A stretch of 64,000 bases of DNA from Methylobacterium sp. J-030 (GCF_022829545.1 NZ_JAKSYM010000321.1:1-64000), one strand, 5' to 3'. Counted from the first letter of the stretch, positions 38,080 through 47,531 are shown. The notes: generated from the letters alone by a model not told the origin. Numbers and translations are program-made.

Positions 38080-39555
38080 TCAGCGCGCCAGCACCTTGGC
38101 GGCCTCGCGGGTGGTGCCCACCGCCTGCGAGACGCCGGCCACCGACTGCACGATCGCGCCGATATTCCCCGTGATCGCCGTGACCGCACCGGAGGCGCTC
38201 TGCATGTTCTCGGCGAGGTCGCGGGTCACCGCGCTCTGCTCCTCGATGGCGGCCGCGGTCGCCACCACCGTCTCGCGCATCACGGAGACCGAGCTCCCGA
38301 TCGAGCCCAGCGCCTCGACGACCTCCTGCGAGACCCGCTGGACGCTGGCGATCTCGCCGTTGATCTGACCGGTGGCGCGGGCGGCCTGATCGGCGAGCGC
38401 CTTCACTTCGGACGCCACCACCGCGAAGCCGCGTCCGGCCTCGCCCGCCCGGGCCGCCTCGATGGTGGCATTGAGCGCCAGCAGGTTGATCTGGCCGGCG
38501 ATGTTCTGGATCAGGCCGACGATGCCGGTCATCGCGGTCGCGGTGTCGGCCAGTCGCTTGGTGTGGGCATCGGCATCCTGGACGCAGGCATAGGCCGTGT
38601 CGGTGGCGCCCTGTGACCGCACGATGCTCTGGGACATCTCGGCGACGGATGCCGCCAGCTCCTCGGCCGCCGCCGCCACCGTCTGGACGTTGCCGGCGGT
38701 CGAATCCGCCGCCGAGGAGGCGAGCGCCGCAGCCTTGGTCGAATGCGTCACCGCCTGCTCGATCTCGCCGAAATTCTGATCGATGAGTGTGCGCAGGTTG
38801 GCGAGCAGGCGCACCTGCTCGCTGATGTCGGTGGCGAACTTCACCACCTTGTAGGGGCGCCCGGCCGCGTCGAGGATCGGGTTGTAGGAGGCCTGGATCC
38901 AGACCTCGCGCCCACCCTTGCCGATCCGGCGGAACTGCGCCGCCTGATAGGATCCGTTGCGCAGGGCTGCCCAGAATGCCCGGTAGGCCTCGCTGTCGCG
39001 GTAGCTGGGCTCGATGAACAGGCTGTGATGCTGCCCGACGACCTCGGCGCGGTCGTAGCCCATCGCGGTCAGGAAGTTGTCGTTGGCCTCGATGACCGTA
39101 CCGTCGAGGTCGAAAGCGATGACCGCCTGCACCTTGTCGATCGCCGCGATCTGGCCAGCGCGGTCGGCCTCCTCGGTCCGTTGCCGGGTGATGTCGGTGG
39201 CGAACTTCACCACCTTGTAGGGCCGTCCGCGGGCGTCCAGCATCGGGTTGTAGGAAGCCTGGATCCAGATCGGGCGGCCGCCGCGGCCGATCCGCTGGAA
39301 CTGACCGGTCTCGAACGTGCCGGCGCGCAGCCGATCCCAGAACGCCCGATACGCGGCGGAGTCGCGCTGGGCCGGGTCCATGAACAGGCTGTGGTGCTGG
39401 CCGACGATCTCGGGCTGCGTGTAGCCGACGACGTCGAGGAAGTTCTGGTTCGCCGAGAGGATCCGCCCGGTGAGGTCGAACTCGATCACGCCCTGAACAC
39501 GGTCCAGGGCCGCGAGCTTGGCCTGGGATTCACGGATAGTCAGGGTCTTGAACAT
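38080..39555 (-). CDS. Soluble tandem-PAS methyl-accepting chemotaxis protein inside dcw cluster
   Basis: A 491-residue cytoplasmic chemoreceptor encoded antisense to the division genes. It has two closely similar PAS domains (about residues 15-122 and 137-244). Both carry VVGQHHSLF, then AYRAFW, then WIQASYNP, and end [11 protein letters not shown]. They are offset by exactly 366 bp at the DNA level. The signalling domain follows (about 260-491), with the tip [34 protein letters not shown]. There are no membrane helices. ATG 39555 ([13 protein letters not shown]) parallels the MCP at 2716 and they are paralogues. The ligand is unknown; PAS domains of this kind often bind haem or FAD. Confidence 0.9.
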   Translation of the reverse strand: MFKTLTIRESQAKLAALDRVQGVIEFDLTGRILSANQNFLDVVGYTQPEIVGQHHSLFMDPAQRDSAAYRAFWDRLRAGTFETGQFQRIGRGGRPIWIQASYNPMLDARGRPYKVVKFATDITRQRTEEADRAGQIAAIDKVQAVIAFDLDGTVIEANDNFLTAMGYDRAEVVGQHHSLFIEPSYRDSEAYRAFWAALRNGSYQAAQFRRIGKGGREVWIQASYNPILDAAGRPYKVVKFATDISEQVRLLANLRTLIDQNFGEIEQAVTHSTKAAALASSAADSTAGNVQTVAAAAEELAASVAEMSQSIVRSQGATDTAYACVQDADAHTKRLADTATAMTGIVGLIQNIAGQINLLALNATIEAARAGEAGRGFAVVASEVKALADQAARATGQINGEIASVQRVSQEVVEALGSIGSSVSVMRETVVATAAAIEEQSAVTRDLAENMQSASGAVTAITGNIGAIVQSVAGVSQAVGTTREAAKVLAR

Positions 39556-39724
39556 GGCGTTTCGGCTTCCGATTGGCGGCCCGGACGCCTGACGTTCCGT
39601 GCCGCCGATGAGATACACCTCAAAGTTGCATGTCCATAATTAACATCGCGTATCTTCGGCCAAGTATTCGCGTATCGATGAGCTCGAACATTCGCGTCGG
39701 GGGCGGGGGCCTCGGCAATCCTCC

Positions 39725-39743
39725 ATAAGCCTCCGTTTACCAT
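39725..39743 (+). promoter_or_regulatory. Putative CtrA-type box upstream of ftsW
   Basis: ATAA, 7 nt (GCCTCCG), then TTTACCAT. Two bases differ from TTAA-N7-TTAACCAT but the spacing is exact. It lies 67 bp before the ftsW start. The insertion of the MCP gene means ftsW needs its own promoter, and this would be a logical place. Confidence 0.4.
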
Positions 39744-39809
39744 TCCTGCCGAGGATCCAGCCCGACCCGCGCGGACCGTCGTCCGCGCGGCCTGGAGTCG
39801 TCGCCCGGC

Positions 39810-40976
39810 ATGATGTCACGTGCGGAACGCACCCCCCTGACGGACTGGTGGTGGACAGTCGATCGCGGCCTGCTCGCGGCTTTGTTCGCGCTGATGATCG
39901 CGGGCCTCGTCTTCCTGATGGGCGGCGGCCCGCCGGTCGCCGAGCGCATCGGCCTGCCGACCTTCTACTTCCTCAACCGGCAGGCGCTGTATCTCGCGCC
40001 GACCATCCTGCTGATCTGCGCGGTCTCGTTCCTGTCGCTGCGCGGCATCCGGCGGCTGGCGCTGGTCACCTGGATCTGCGGCGTCGCCCTGTGCTTGCTG
40101 GCGGGGAAATTCGGCCCGGAGATCAAGGGCGCGCACCGCTGGATCCAGTTCGGCTCGTTCGGCCTGCAACCCTCGGAATTCGTGAAGCCCGCCTTCGTGG
40201 TGGTGGCCGCCTGGGCCTTCTCGGAGGGTGCGCAGCGCCGCGACATGCCGGGGGGCATCCTCGCGCTGCTGCTGCTGCCGATCACCATCGTGCCGCTGCT
40301 GCTCCAGCCCGATTTCGGCCAGACCATGCTGATTACCATGGTGTGGTGCGCGCTGTTCTTCGTGGCCGGCCTGCACCTGATCTGGGTGGCGATGCTCGGG
40401 GTGCTCGGGCTGGGAGGCGTCTTTGCGGCCTACTTGTTCTTCCACCACGTGCGCGAGCGCTTCAACAAGTTCCTCGACAAGGATTCCGGCGGCGGCTTCC
40501 AGGATTTCTGGTCGCGCGAATCCTTCCGCTCGGGCGGCTGGTTCGGGACCGGCCCGGGGGAGGGGATCGCCAAGCGCCACCTGCCGGACGCTCACACCGA
40601 CTTCATCTTCTCGGTCACCGGCGAGGAGTTCGGCGTGATCGTCTGTCTCTGCCTCGTGGCGTTGTTCGCCTTCATCGTGCTGCGCGGCCTCAAGCTCGCC
40701 CGGCGCACCGACGACACCTTCTCGCGGCTGGCGATCACCGGGCTGACAACCCTGTTCGGCCTCCAGGCTTGCATTAACATGGCGGTGAACACCCAGCTCA
40801 TGCCCGCCAAGGGCATGACGCTGCCCTTCGTCTCCTACGGCGGCTCGTCGCTGATCTCCCTGGCGCTCGGCACCGGCTTCCTCGTTGCCCTGACCCGGAA
40901 GCGCCCGCGCAGCGTGCTGCTCAGCCAGAAGCCCCCCGGCACCGCGCCCGCCACCGTCGCCGGGGTGATGCGGTGA
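39810..40976 (+). CDS. ftsW: Septal peptidoglycan glycosyltransferase FtsW
   Basis: A 388-residue SEDS-family inner-membrane protein with about ten helices that polymerises lipid II at the septum together with FtsI. Seen: the N-terminal WWWTVDRGLLAALFALMIAGLVF, GAHRWIQFGSFGLQPSEFVKPAFV, LQPDFGQTMLITMVW, GTGPGEGIAKRHLPDAHTDFIFSVTGEEFG, and the C-terminal PAKGMTLPFVSYGGSSLIS. These are the hallmark loops. Its end overlaps murG (GTGA). Confidence 0.97.
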   Translation: MMSRAERTPLTDWWWTVDRGLLAALFALMIAGLVFLMGGGPPVAERIGLPTFYFLNRQALYLAPTILLICAVSFLSLRGIRRLALVTWICGVALCLLAGKFGPEIKGAHRWIQFGSFGLQPSEFVKPAFVVVAAWAFSEGAQRRDMPGGILALLLLPITIVPLLLQPDFGQTMLITMVWCALFFVAGLHLIWVAMLGVLGLGGVFAAYLFFHHVRERFNKFLDKDSGGGFQDFWSRESFRSGGWFGTGPGEGIAKRHLPDAHTDFIFSVTGEEFGVIVCLCLVALFAFIVLRGLKLARRTDDTFSRLAITGLTTLFGLQACINMAVNTQLMPAKGMTLPFVSYGGSSLISLALGTGFLVALTRKRPRSVLLSQKPPGTAPATVAGVMR

Positions 40977-42082
40977 CGGTCTTCACGCCCACGATCCTGC
41001 TCTGCGCGGGCGGCACCGGCGGCCACCTGTTCCCGGCCGAGAGCCTTGCCCATGCGCTGCGCGCCCGCGGAATCCGGGTGGCGCTCGCCACCGATGCCCG
41101 GGTCGACGCGATCGCGTCCGAGTTCCCGGCCTCCGAGGTGGTGACGATCGCCGCGGCGACGCCCTCGGGACGCTCGCTGGTCCGCCGGGCGAGCGCCGTG
41201 CTGACGCTCGGCCGCGGCTTCGGCGTCGCCGCCAGGGAGATCCGCCGGATCAACCCGGCCGCCATCGTGGGCTTCGGCGGCTACCCGACCGTGCCGCCGG
41301 TGCTCGCCGGCCAGATCCTGCGCGTGCCTACGATCCTGCACGAGCAGAACGCCGTGATGGGCCGGGCCAACGCCTTCCTGGCCCGCGGCGCGCGCACCAT
41401 CGCCACCGGCTTCAAGGACGTGCGCGGCGTCCCCGAAAAGGCCACCGCCCCCCGCATTCACACCGGCAACCCGCTCCGCCCGGCGGTGATCAAGGCGGCG
41501 GAGGTCCCGTATCCGGCCTTCGGCGAAGGCGCCACCCTGCGGCTCCTCGTGTTCGGCGGCAGCCAGGGCGCCCGGGTGATGGGCGAGGTCGTGCCCGAGG
41601 CGCTGGCGCGCCTGCCCGATACCCTGCGCGCCCGGCTGCACCTCGTCCAGCAGGTCCGGGCCGAGGATCTGACGGCGGTGCAGAACCGCTACCTCGCCAT
41701 GGGACTCGCCGGGCTCGAGGCGGCGCCGTTCTTCAAGGACCTCCCGGCCCGGATGGCGGCGAGCCATCTCGTGATCGGGCGCTCGGGTGCCTCGACGGTC
41801 TCGGAACTGGCGGCGATCGGCCGTCCGGCGATCCTCGTGCCGCTGCCCGGCTCCCTCGATCAGGACCAGGCCGCCAACGCCGCGACGCTCGACGCGATCG
41901 GCGCGGCGCTGGCCGTGAAGCAGTCGGATTTCACGCCGGACCGCCTCGCCGCGGAGCTCACCGCCTGCTTCGCGACGCCGGCAAAATTGACCGCGGCGGC
42001 CGATGCGGCCAGAAGCGCGGGCATCCACGACGCTGCCGAGCGGCTCGCCGAGGTCGTCGTCGAGACGGCCGCCCGCACCTGA
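40973..42082 (+). CDS. murG: Lipid II synthase MurG (GlcNAc transferase)
   Basis: A 369-residue membrane-associated GT-B glycosyltransferase that adds GlcNAc to lipid I. GTG start overlapping the ftsW stop. Motifs: LCAGGTGGHLFPAESLA (membrane/lipid-facing loop), GFGGYPTVPPVLAG, HEQNAVMGRAN, VFGGSQGARVM, and the C-terminal UDP-GlcNAc region GRSGASTVSELAAIGRPAILVPLPG. Normal length. Confidence 0.97.
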   Translation: MTVFTPTILLCAGGTGGHLFPAESLAHALRARGIRVALATDARVDAIASEFPASEVVTIAAATPSGRSLVRRASAVLTLGRGFGVAAREIRRINPAAIVGFGGYPTVPPVLAGQILRVPTILHEQNAVMGRANAFLARGARTIATGFKDVRGVPEKATAPRIHTGNPLRPAVIKAAEVPYPAFGEGATLRLLVFGGSQGARVMGEVVPEALARLPDTLRARLHLVQQVRAEDLTAVQNRYLAMGLAGLEAAPFFKDLPARMAASHLVIGRSGASTVSELAAIGRPAILVPLPGSLDQDQAANAATLDAIGAALAVKQSDFTPDRLAAELTACFATPAKLTAAADAARSAGIHDAAERLAEVVVETAART

Positions 42083-42133
42083 TTCCTTGAGGGATTCCGC
42101 AACCGGCGATCCCGCCACCAGACGGTTCGACCC

Positions 42134-43540
42134 ATGAAGCTGCCCGACAAGCTCGGCCCCATCCACTTCATCGGCATCGGCGGCATCGGCATGTCCGGCA
42201 TCGCCGAAGTGATGCACAATCTCGGCTACACGGTGCAGGGCTCGGACGCCTCCGACAACGCCAATGTCCGCCGGCTGGCCGAGAAGGGCATGCGCACCTT
42301 CGTGGGCCACGACGCCCAGAACGTCGAGGCGGCGGCCCTCGTGGTCGTCTCCACGGCGATCCAGCGCGACAATCCCGAGTTGCAATCTGCTCGGGAGCGT
42401 CGGCTTCCGGTGGTGCGCCGAGCCGAGATGCTGGCCGAGCTGATGCGGTTCAAGTCCTGCGTCGCCATTGCGGGCACACATGGCAAGACGACCACCACCT
42501 CGCTCGTCGCCACTTTGCTCGATGCGGGCAATCTCGACCCGACGGTGATCAACGGCGGCATCATCAACGCCTACGGCACCAATGCCCGCATGGGCGCGGG
42601 CGAGTGGATGGTGGTGGAGGCCGACGAATCCGACGGCACCTTCCTGAAGCTGCCGGCCGATGTCGCGATCGTCACCAACATCGACCCCGAGCACCTCGAT
42701 CATTTCGGCTCGTTCGACGCGATCAAGGATGCGTTCCGGCGATTCATCGACAACATCCCATTCTACGGTTTCGCGGTGATGTGCATCGACCACCCGGTGG
42801 TGCAGGACCTCGTCGGCCACATCGAGGACCGGCGGATCATCACCTACGGCGAGAACCCGCAGGCCGACGTGCGCCTGATCGACGTGGATCTCCGCGGCGG
42901 CCAGAGCCGCTTCCGCGTGATGATCCGCGATCGCCGCCCGGGCTACCGGATGGAGATGGAGGATCTGGTCCTTCCCATGCCGGGCAAGCACAACGCCCTG
43001 AACGCCACGGCGGCGCTGGCGGTGGCGCACGAGCTCGGCGTGAAGCCGGAGGCGATCCGCAACGCGCTCGCCGGCTTCGGCGGCGTGAAGCGGCGCTTCA
43101 CCCGCACCGGCGAATGGAACGGCGCGACGATCTTCGACGATTACGGGCACCATCCGGTGGAGATCAAGGCGGTGCTGAAGGCCGCCCGGGCCTCGACCGA
43201 GCACGGGGTGATCGCGGTGGTGCAGCCGCACCGCTACACCCGGCTGCAATCGCTGTTCGACGATTTCTGCACCTGCTTCAACGACGCCGACACGGTGATC
43301 GTGGCCCCGGTCTATGCGGCCGGCGAGCCGCCGATCGAGGGGTTCGACCGCGACAGCCTCGTGGCGGGCCTGCGCTCCCGCGGCCACCGGGACGCCCGGG
43401 CGCTGGAGCGGCCGCAGGAGCTGGCCGGCATCATCGCGGAGCTGGCGAAGCCGGGGGATTACGTGGTGCTGCTCGGCGCGGGCACGATCACGCAATGGGC
43501 CTACGCGCTGCCGGACGAGCTGGCCGCGCGGGGGCGGTGA
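42134..43540 (+). CDS. murC: UDP-MurNAc:L-alanine ligase MurC
   Basis: A 468-residue ATP-dependent ligase adding the first amino acid to UDP-MurNAc. N-terminal [21 protein letters not shown]-loop [72 protein letters not shown] and QPHRYTRL. Length typical (about 465-490). Followed 4 nt later by the inserted DUF559 gene. Confidence 0.97.
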   Translation: MKLPDKLGPIHFIGIGGIGMSGIAEVMHNLGYTVQGSDASDNANVRRLAEKGMRTFVGHDAQNVEAAALVVVSTAIQRDNPELQSARERRLPVVRRAEMLAELMRFKSCVAIAGTHGKTTTTSLVATLLDAGNLDPTVINGGIINAYGTNARMGAGEWMVVEADESDGTFLKLPADVAIVTNIDPEHLDHFGSFDAIKDAFRRFIDNIPFYGFAVMCIDHPVVQDLVGHIEDRRIITYGENPQADVRLIDVDLRGGQSRFRVMIRDRRPGYRMEMEDLVLPMPGKHNALNATAALAVAHELGVKPEAIRNALAGFGGVKRRFTRTGEWNGATIFDDYGHHPVEIKAVLKAARASTEHGVIAVVQPHRYTRLQSLFDDFCTCFNDADTVIVAPVYAAGEPPIEGFDRDSLVAGLRSRGHRDARALERPQELAGIIAELAKPGDYVVLLGAGTITQWAYALPDELAARGR

Positions 43541-43544
43541 GGGG

Positions 43545-44084
43545 ATGCGTGAGGCCGACCCGGATCGGACCCGCTTCCGGCGGGGCCTGCGCGGGTCGCA
43601 GACGGAGGTGGAACGCCGTCTGCGGTATCGCCTGCGTCACCGGCGCCTTGCCGGGTTCACGTTCGTGCGGCAGGAATCGATCGACCGTTACGTGGCCGAT
43701 TTCTGCTGCCGTGAGGCACGGCTGATCGTCGAACTCGACGGAAGCCAACATGCCGACAGCGGGCATGATCGCGCCCGCGATGCATGGCTGACTGCGCAAG
43801 GTTACCGTGTCCTGCGCTTCCGGAACGCGGAGGTCGCGACCAATATCGTCGGTGTCACAGACACCATCATGGCCGCGCTTCTCCCCTCTCCCCGCGGGCG
43901 GGGAGAGGGCCGCGACGACCGCGTCGTCGGCGCGGCGAGCCCGAAGGGCGAAGGTGAGGGGGCGGCTCCGGTCGAGACACACCCGGAACCGCCCCCTCAC
44001 CCTCGGCTGCCGCCTCGATGCGACGACGACAGGGTCGTCGCATCCCTCTCCCCGCAAGCGGGGCGAGGGGAGAAACACCCATGA
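43545..44084 (+). CDS. DUF559 (Vsr-like nuclease fold) protein inserted in dcw cluster
   Basis: A 179-residue protein. The first 115 residues form a DUF559 domain: [49 protein letters not shown] and [12 protein letters not shown]. Such domains have the PD-(D/E)xK fold of Vsr and restriction endonucleases, with the Asp and ELDGxQH as probable metal site. The last 60 or so residues (from [12 protein letters not shown]) are translated from a palindromic repeat and are Pro/Arg/Gly-rich, so probably not functional. Start 4 nt after murC; its TGA overlaps the murB ATG (ATGA). Cellular role unknown. Confidence 0.82.
   Translation: MREADPDRTRFRRGLRGSQTEVERRLRYRLRHRRLAGFTFVRQESIDRYVADFCCREARLIVELDGSQHADSGHDRARDAWLTAQGYRVLRFRNAEVATNIVGVTDTIMAALLPSPRGRGEGRDDRVVGAASPKGEGEGAAPVETHPEPPPHPRLPPRCDDDRVVASLSPQAGRGEKHP
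43881..44072. repeat. Composite GC-rich inverted repeat within the DUF559 coding end
   Basis: About 190 bp built as nested palindromes. The outer arms are CTCCCCTCTCCCCGCGGGCG and CAAGCGGGGCGAGGGGAG-type hairpins. A middle pair is CGACGACCGCGTCG with GACGACGACAGGGTCGTCG. The inner arms are GGTGAGGGGGCGG and CCGCCCCCTCACC. It resembles a bacterial interspersed mosaic (REP-type) element and forms the 3' third of the DUF559 gene. Confidence 0.75.
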
Positions 44085-45013
44085 CCGCATCCCTCCACGA
44101 CCGCATCCGCGCCGCCGCCCCCGACCTGCGCGGGCGCCTGCTCGCCGAGCAGCCGCTCGCCGACCTCACGTGGTTCCGCGTCGGCGGCCCGGCCGAGGTG
44201 CTGTTCACCCCGGCGGATGAAGAAGATCTCGCAAGCCTCCTCGCAGCCATCGATCCGGATGTCCCTGTGACGGTGATCGGGCTCGGCTCCAACCTGATCG
44301 TCCGCGACGGCGGCGTGCCCGGGGTGGTGGTACGCTTAGGCGGGAAAGCGTTCGGCAGCATCGCGGTCGACGGCGATACCCTGGCGGTCGGCACCGCCGT
44401 CCCGGACATGCGCCTCGCCAAGGCCGCCGCCGAGGTCGGGCTCGACGGGCTCGCCTTCTACCGCGGCATCCCGGGCTCGATCGGCGGGGCGCTGCGCATG
44501 AACGCCGGCGCCCATGGCGGCGAGACCACCGATGTGCTCGCGGAAGCCCGCGGCATCGACCGGCAGGGTGCGCTGCGCAGCTTCAGCCAGGCCGAGATGG
44601 GCTTCTCGTATCGGCACGCGGAGGCGCCGGAGGATGTGATCTTCACCCGCGCCCTGTTCCGCGGCAAGCCGGGCAACCGCGCCGCCATCGAGGCCGAGAT
44701 GGAGCGGGTCACCGCCGCCCGCGAGGCGGCCCAGCCGATTCGCGAGCGCACCGGCGGCTCGACCTTCGCCAACCCGGAGGGCGGCAAGGCGTGGCAGCTC
44801 ATCGACGCAGCCGGCTGCCGGGGGCTCACCCGGGGTGGAGCGCAGGTCAGCGAGATGCACTGCAACTTCCTGATCAACACCGGCGACGCGACGGCGGACG
44901 ATATCGAGGGGCTTGGCGAAGACGTCCGTCGCCGGGTGCGACAGACGAGCGGCGTCGAGTTACGCTGGGAGATTCGGCGGATCGGCATCGCTTCGCCGCT
45001 GGTAAGCCGGTAA
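44081..45013 (+). CDS. murB: UDP-N-acetylenolpyruvoylglucosamine reductase MurB
   Basis: A 310-residue FAD enzyme reducing UDP-GlcNAc-enolpyruvate to UDP-MurNAc. FAD-binding part [47 protein letters not shown]. Substrate part with [31 protein letters not shown] (catalytic Ser) and [19 protein letters not shown]. Type I MurB without the extra loops of E. coli. ATG 44081 overlaps the DUF559 stop; the frame upstream of it lies in the repeat and is not used. Confidence 0.97.
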   Translation: MTASLHDRIRAAAPDLRGRLLAEQPLADLTWFRVGGPAEVLFTPADEEDLASLLAAIDPDVPVTVIGLGSNLIVRDGGVPGVVVRLGGKAFGSIAVDGDTLAVGTAVPDMRLAKAAAEVGLDGLAFYRGIPGSIGGALRMNAGAHGGETTDVLAEARGIDRQGALRSFSQAEMGFSYRHAEAPEDVIFTRALFRGKPGNRAAIEAEMERVTAAREAAQPIRERTGGSTFANPEGGKAWQLIDAAGCRGLTRGGAQVSEMHCNFLINTGDATADDIEGLGEDVRRRVRQTSGVELRWEIRRIGIASPLVSR

Positions 45014-45041
45014 GCTGTAAGCTCTTCGGCGGAGATAAGGC

Positions 45042-45275
45042 ATGCCGGATCGATCGACCACGATCGCGTATTCCAAGGTGTCCGTGAAGAGTCAGACGGT
45101 CCTGCCCGCGGAGGTGCGCGAGCACCTGGCGATCCGGCCGGGCGATCGCCTGCGCTATCACATCACGCCGGACGGCATCCGGATCGATAAGGCCCCCCCG
45201 GAGGCCGAGGACCCATTTGTGGCTTTCACGGAATGGGCCGGCCCGATCGACGATGAAGACTATGCCGACCTCTGA
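45042..45275 (+). CDS. AbrB/MazE-type antitoxin
   Basis: A 77-residue SpoVT/AbrB swapped-hairpin protein. SKVSVKSQTVLPAEVREHLAIRPGDRLRYHITPDGIRI is the DNA-binding fold; the acidic tail PEAEDPFVAFTEWAGPIDDEDYADL would bind and block the toxin. It lies 28 bp after murB and its end overlaps the toxin start. It probably represses its own expression. It is not part of the normal dcw gene set. Confidence 0.88.
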   Translation: MPDRSTTIAYSKVSVKSQTVLPAEVREHLAIRPGDRLRYHITPDGIRIDKAPPEAEDPFVAFTEWAGPIDDEDYADL

Positions 45276-45609
45276 CTGGCAGCCCGGCACGGTCGTGGTC
45301 GTGCACTTCCTCTACCCCGATCGTCTGGCGGAGAAACGGAGACCCGCCGTCGTCGTGTCGGGCGCGGCCGTGACTGCGGCTGGCTATGTATGGATTGCGA
45401 TGATCACGAGCGCCCGCAACGCGCGCTCTGCTGGCGATGTGCAGATCGAAGATTTCCAATCCGCCGGCCTCGGTGTCGCCTCCGTGGTCCGCCCGCTCAA
45501 GATCGCCTGCATCGAACCGACCCGGATTTTGCGCCGGATCGGGTCTCTGCCGAACGAAACGGCGGCGCAGGTCTACGCCACGATCCGAAGCCAGATCGGC
45601 CCGGCTTGA
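45262..45609 (+). CDS. MazF/PemK-family toxin (putative mRNA interferase)
   Basis: A protein of about 115 residues with the PemK/MazF start QPGTVVVVHFLYPDRLAEKRRPAVVVSG, then YVWIAMITSA, VVRPLKIACIEPTRILRRIGSL and ETAAQVYATIRSQ. Toxins of this family cut RNA at short sequences. ATG 45262 (MPTSDWQPG) or 45253; both overlap the antitoxin gene, the usual order and coupling for such pairs. It sits 38 bp upstream of ddl, so polar effects on ddl are possible. Confidence 0.87.
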   Translation: MPTSDWQPGTVVVVHFLYPDRLAEKRRPAVVVSGAAVTAAGYVWIAMITSARNARSAGDVQIEDFQSAGLGVASVVRPLKIACIEPTRILRRIGSLPNETAAQVYATIRSQIGPA

Positions 45610-45647
45610 GCCGATCCCCCAGCCACCGTCCCGCCCCGGAGCCCACC

Positions 45648-46571
45648 ATGTCCAAGCACGTCGCCGTCCTCCTGGGCGGCACCTCCGCCGAGCGCGAGGT
45701 CTCGCTCAGTTCCGGCAAGGCCTGCGCGGATGCCCTGGAAGGCGAGGGCTACCGGGTCACCCGTGTCGATGTCGGGCCCGACATCGCGTCGGTGCTGACC
45801 GCGCTCCGGCCCGACGTTGCCTTCAACGCGCTCCACGGTCCGGACGGGGAGGACGGCACGATCCAGGGCGTCCTGGAGATTCTGAAAATCCCCTACAGCC
45901 ATTCCGGCGTCCTCGCCTCGGCGCTGGCGATGAACAAGGAGAAGGCCAAGACGGTCCTGCGCGCCGCCGGCATCGACGTGCCGGAGGGCCGGCTTGTTAA
46001 CCGTCGTGAGGCCGCCGCGACACACGCCCTGCCACCACCCTACGTCGTGAAGCCCAACGCGGAGGGCTCATCGATGGGCGTGATCATCGTGCGTGACGGC
46101 CGCTCGCACCCGCCCCAGATCCTCGCCACGGACGACTGGACCTTCGGCGAGCAAGTCCTTGTCGAACCTTACATAGCTGGTCGTGAACTGACCTGCGGCG
46201 TGATGGGCGACAGGGCCCTCGGGGTCATCGAGGTGAAGGCCACGACGGGCGAGTGGTACGACTACGACGCGAAGTACGCCCCCGGCGGCTCGCTGCACGT
46301 GCTGCCCGCCGAACTTAAACCAAATGTTTACCAGCGTGTCCAAGAACTGTCGTTAACGGCGCATCAAGCACTGGGCTGCCGGGGCGTCAGCCGTGCCGAC
46401 CTTCGATTCGACGATACGCCGGGTGGAACCGGGCGGCTCGTGGTTCTGGAGGTCAACACGCAACCCGGCATGACCCAGACGAGCCTTGTGCCGGATATGG
46501 CGGCCCATGCGGGCCTGAGTTTCGGTGAGCTCGTCCGATGGATGGTGGAGGACGCTTCCCTGAATCGCTGA
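45648..46571 (+). CDS. ddl: D-alanine--D-alanine ligase
   Basis: A 307-residue ATP-grasp enzyme making D-Ala-D-Ala for MurF (DdlB type). Motifs: VAVLLGGTSAEREVSLSSG, FNALHGPDGEDGTIQGVLE, YSHSGVLASALAMNKEKAK, PYVVKPNAEGSSMGV, EPYIAGRELTCGVMGD, YDYDAKYAPGG, CRGVSRADLRFD and EVNTQPGMTQTSLVP. Length is normal (about 300-310). It precedes ftsQ. Confidence 0.97.
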   Translation: MSKHVAVLLGGTSAEREVSLSSGKACADALEGEGYRVTRVDVGPDIASVLTALRPDVAFNALHGPDGEDGTIQGVLEILKIPYSHSGVLASALAMNKEKAKTVLRAAGIDVPEGRLVNRREAAATHALPPPYVVKPNAEGSSMGVIIVRDGRSHPPQILATDDWTFGEQVLVEPYIAGRELTCGVMGDRALGVIEVKATTGEWYDYDAKYAPGGSLHVLPAELKPNVYQRVQELSLTAHQALGCRGVSRADLRFDDTPGGTGRLVVLEVNTQPGMTQTSLVPDMAAHAGLSFGELVRWMVEDASLNR

Positions 46572-46621
46572 GCGGCGGCGACGCCGGCCGGAGCGGTCCC
46601 GCGCGCCTCGCCGGGGCCGTG

Positions 46622-47479
46622 ATGGCCCGGCTCTCGTCCCGGTCGCTCTCGGTTCGCCGCGCGCGCTCCGGCCCGCGCCTGGGTGCGCGCCTGTCCCGCG
46701 GCACCGGGACGGTCGCGGTCTCCATGACCTTCGCGGCCTTTGCCCTCGCCGGATTCGTGGCGAGCGGGCGCTACGACACCTTCGTGGCCGAGCAGGGCCG
46801 CCCGCTGGACATCGCCGCGCGGCTGATGGGCTTCGGCGTCGAGCGCGTCACCATCTCGGGCATCTCACGAATGTACGAGCGGGAGGTCCTGGCCGCGGCC
46901 GGGATCGACTGGCGCTCCTCGGTCCCGTTCCTCGATGTCGGCGACGTGCGCGAGAAGCTGCTGCGGGTGCCGCTGATCGCCCAGGCCTCGGTCCGCAAGA
47001 TCTATCCCAACGAGATCGCGATCACCCAGGTCGAGCGCGAGCCCGCCGCCCTCTGGCAGAAGAACGGCGAGATCAGCGTCATCGCGGCCGACGGCACCGT
47101 CATCGACGCCATGCGGGACGACCGCTACGCCAGCCTGCCACTCGTGGTCGGCGAGGACGCCAACACCAAGCTTCCGGAATACCTCGCCCTGATCGCCGCG
47201 GCCGGCCCGCTGGCCGACCGGATCAAGGCCGGCACCTACGTCTCGGGCCGGCGCTGGACCCTCAAGCTCGACGGCGTCGACGTGCGCCTGCCCGAGACCG
47301 ATCCGGCCGCCGCGCTCGCCCGCCTCGTCCGGTTCGAGCGCGAGGCCGACCTCCTGGAGAAGGACATCATCGCGGTGGACCTGCGCATGCCGGACCGCCT
47401 CGTGGTGCGCCTGACCGAGGAGGCCGCCGCCGCCCGCGCGGAAGCTCAGAAGGCGAAGAAGAAGGGCGCGGCCAGCTGA
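46622..47479 (+). CDS. ftsQ: Cell division protein FtsQ
   Basis: A bitopic divisome protein of about 285 residues. An Arg-rich cytoplasmic N-tail is followed by a membrane helix (VAVSMTFAAFALAGFVASG), the periplasmic POTRA domain (VERVTISGISRMYEREVLAAAGI, FLDVGDVREKLLRVPLIAQASVRKIYPNEIAITQVEREPAALW) and the beta domain with FtsL/FtsB contacts. The Ala/Lys-rich tail is not conserved. ATG 46622 is preferred; an upstream ATG at 46538 overlaps ddl and would add 28 residues, which cannot be excluded. Confidence 0.93.
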   Translation: MARLSSRSLSVRRARSGPRLGARLSRGTGTVAVSMTFAAFALAGFVASGRYDTFVAEQGRPLDIAARLMGFGVERVTISGISRMYEREVLAAAGIDWRSSVPFLDVGDVREKLLRVPLIAQASVRKIYPNEIAITQVEREPAALWQKNGEISVIAADGTVIDAMRDDRYASLPLVVGEDANTKLPEYLALIAAAGPLADRIKAGTYVSGRRWTLKLDGVDVRLPETDPAAALARLVRFEREADLLEKDIIAVDLRMPDRLVVRLTEEAAAARAEAQKAKKKGAAS

Positions 47480-47531
47480 TGACCGCGACCACGATCTCCG
47501 TCCGTCCCGCACCCCGCGTCCGGTAGCGTCA

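Noticed and set aside
40835-43495. An 886-codon minus-strand frame over murG-murC
   Set aside because: Same reason: shadow of essential genes, no recognisable domain.
43881-44072. CRISPR array
   Set aside because: The repeats here are nested inverted palindromes, not regularly spaced direct repeats with unique spacers, and no cas gene is present.
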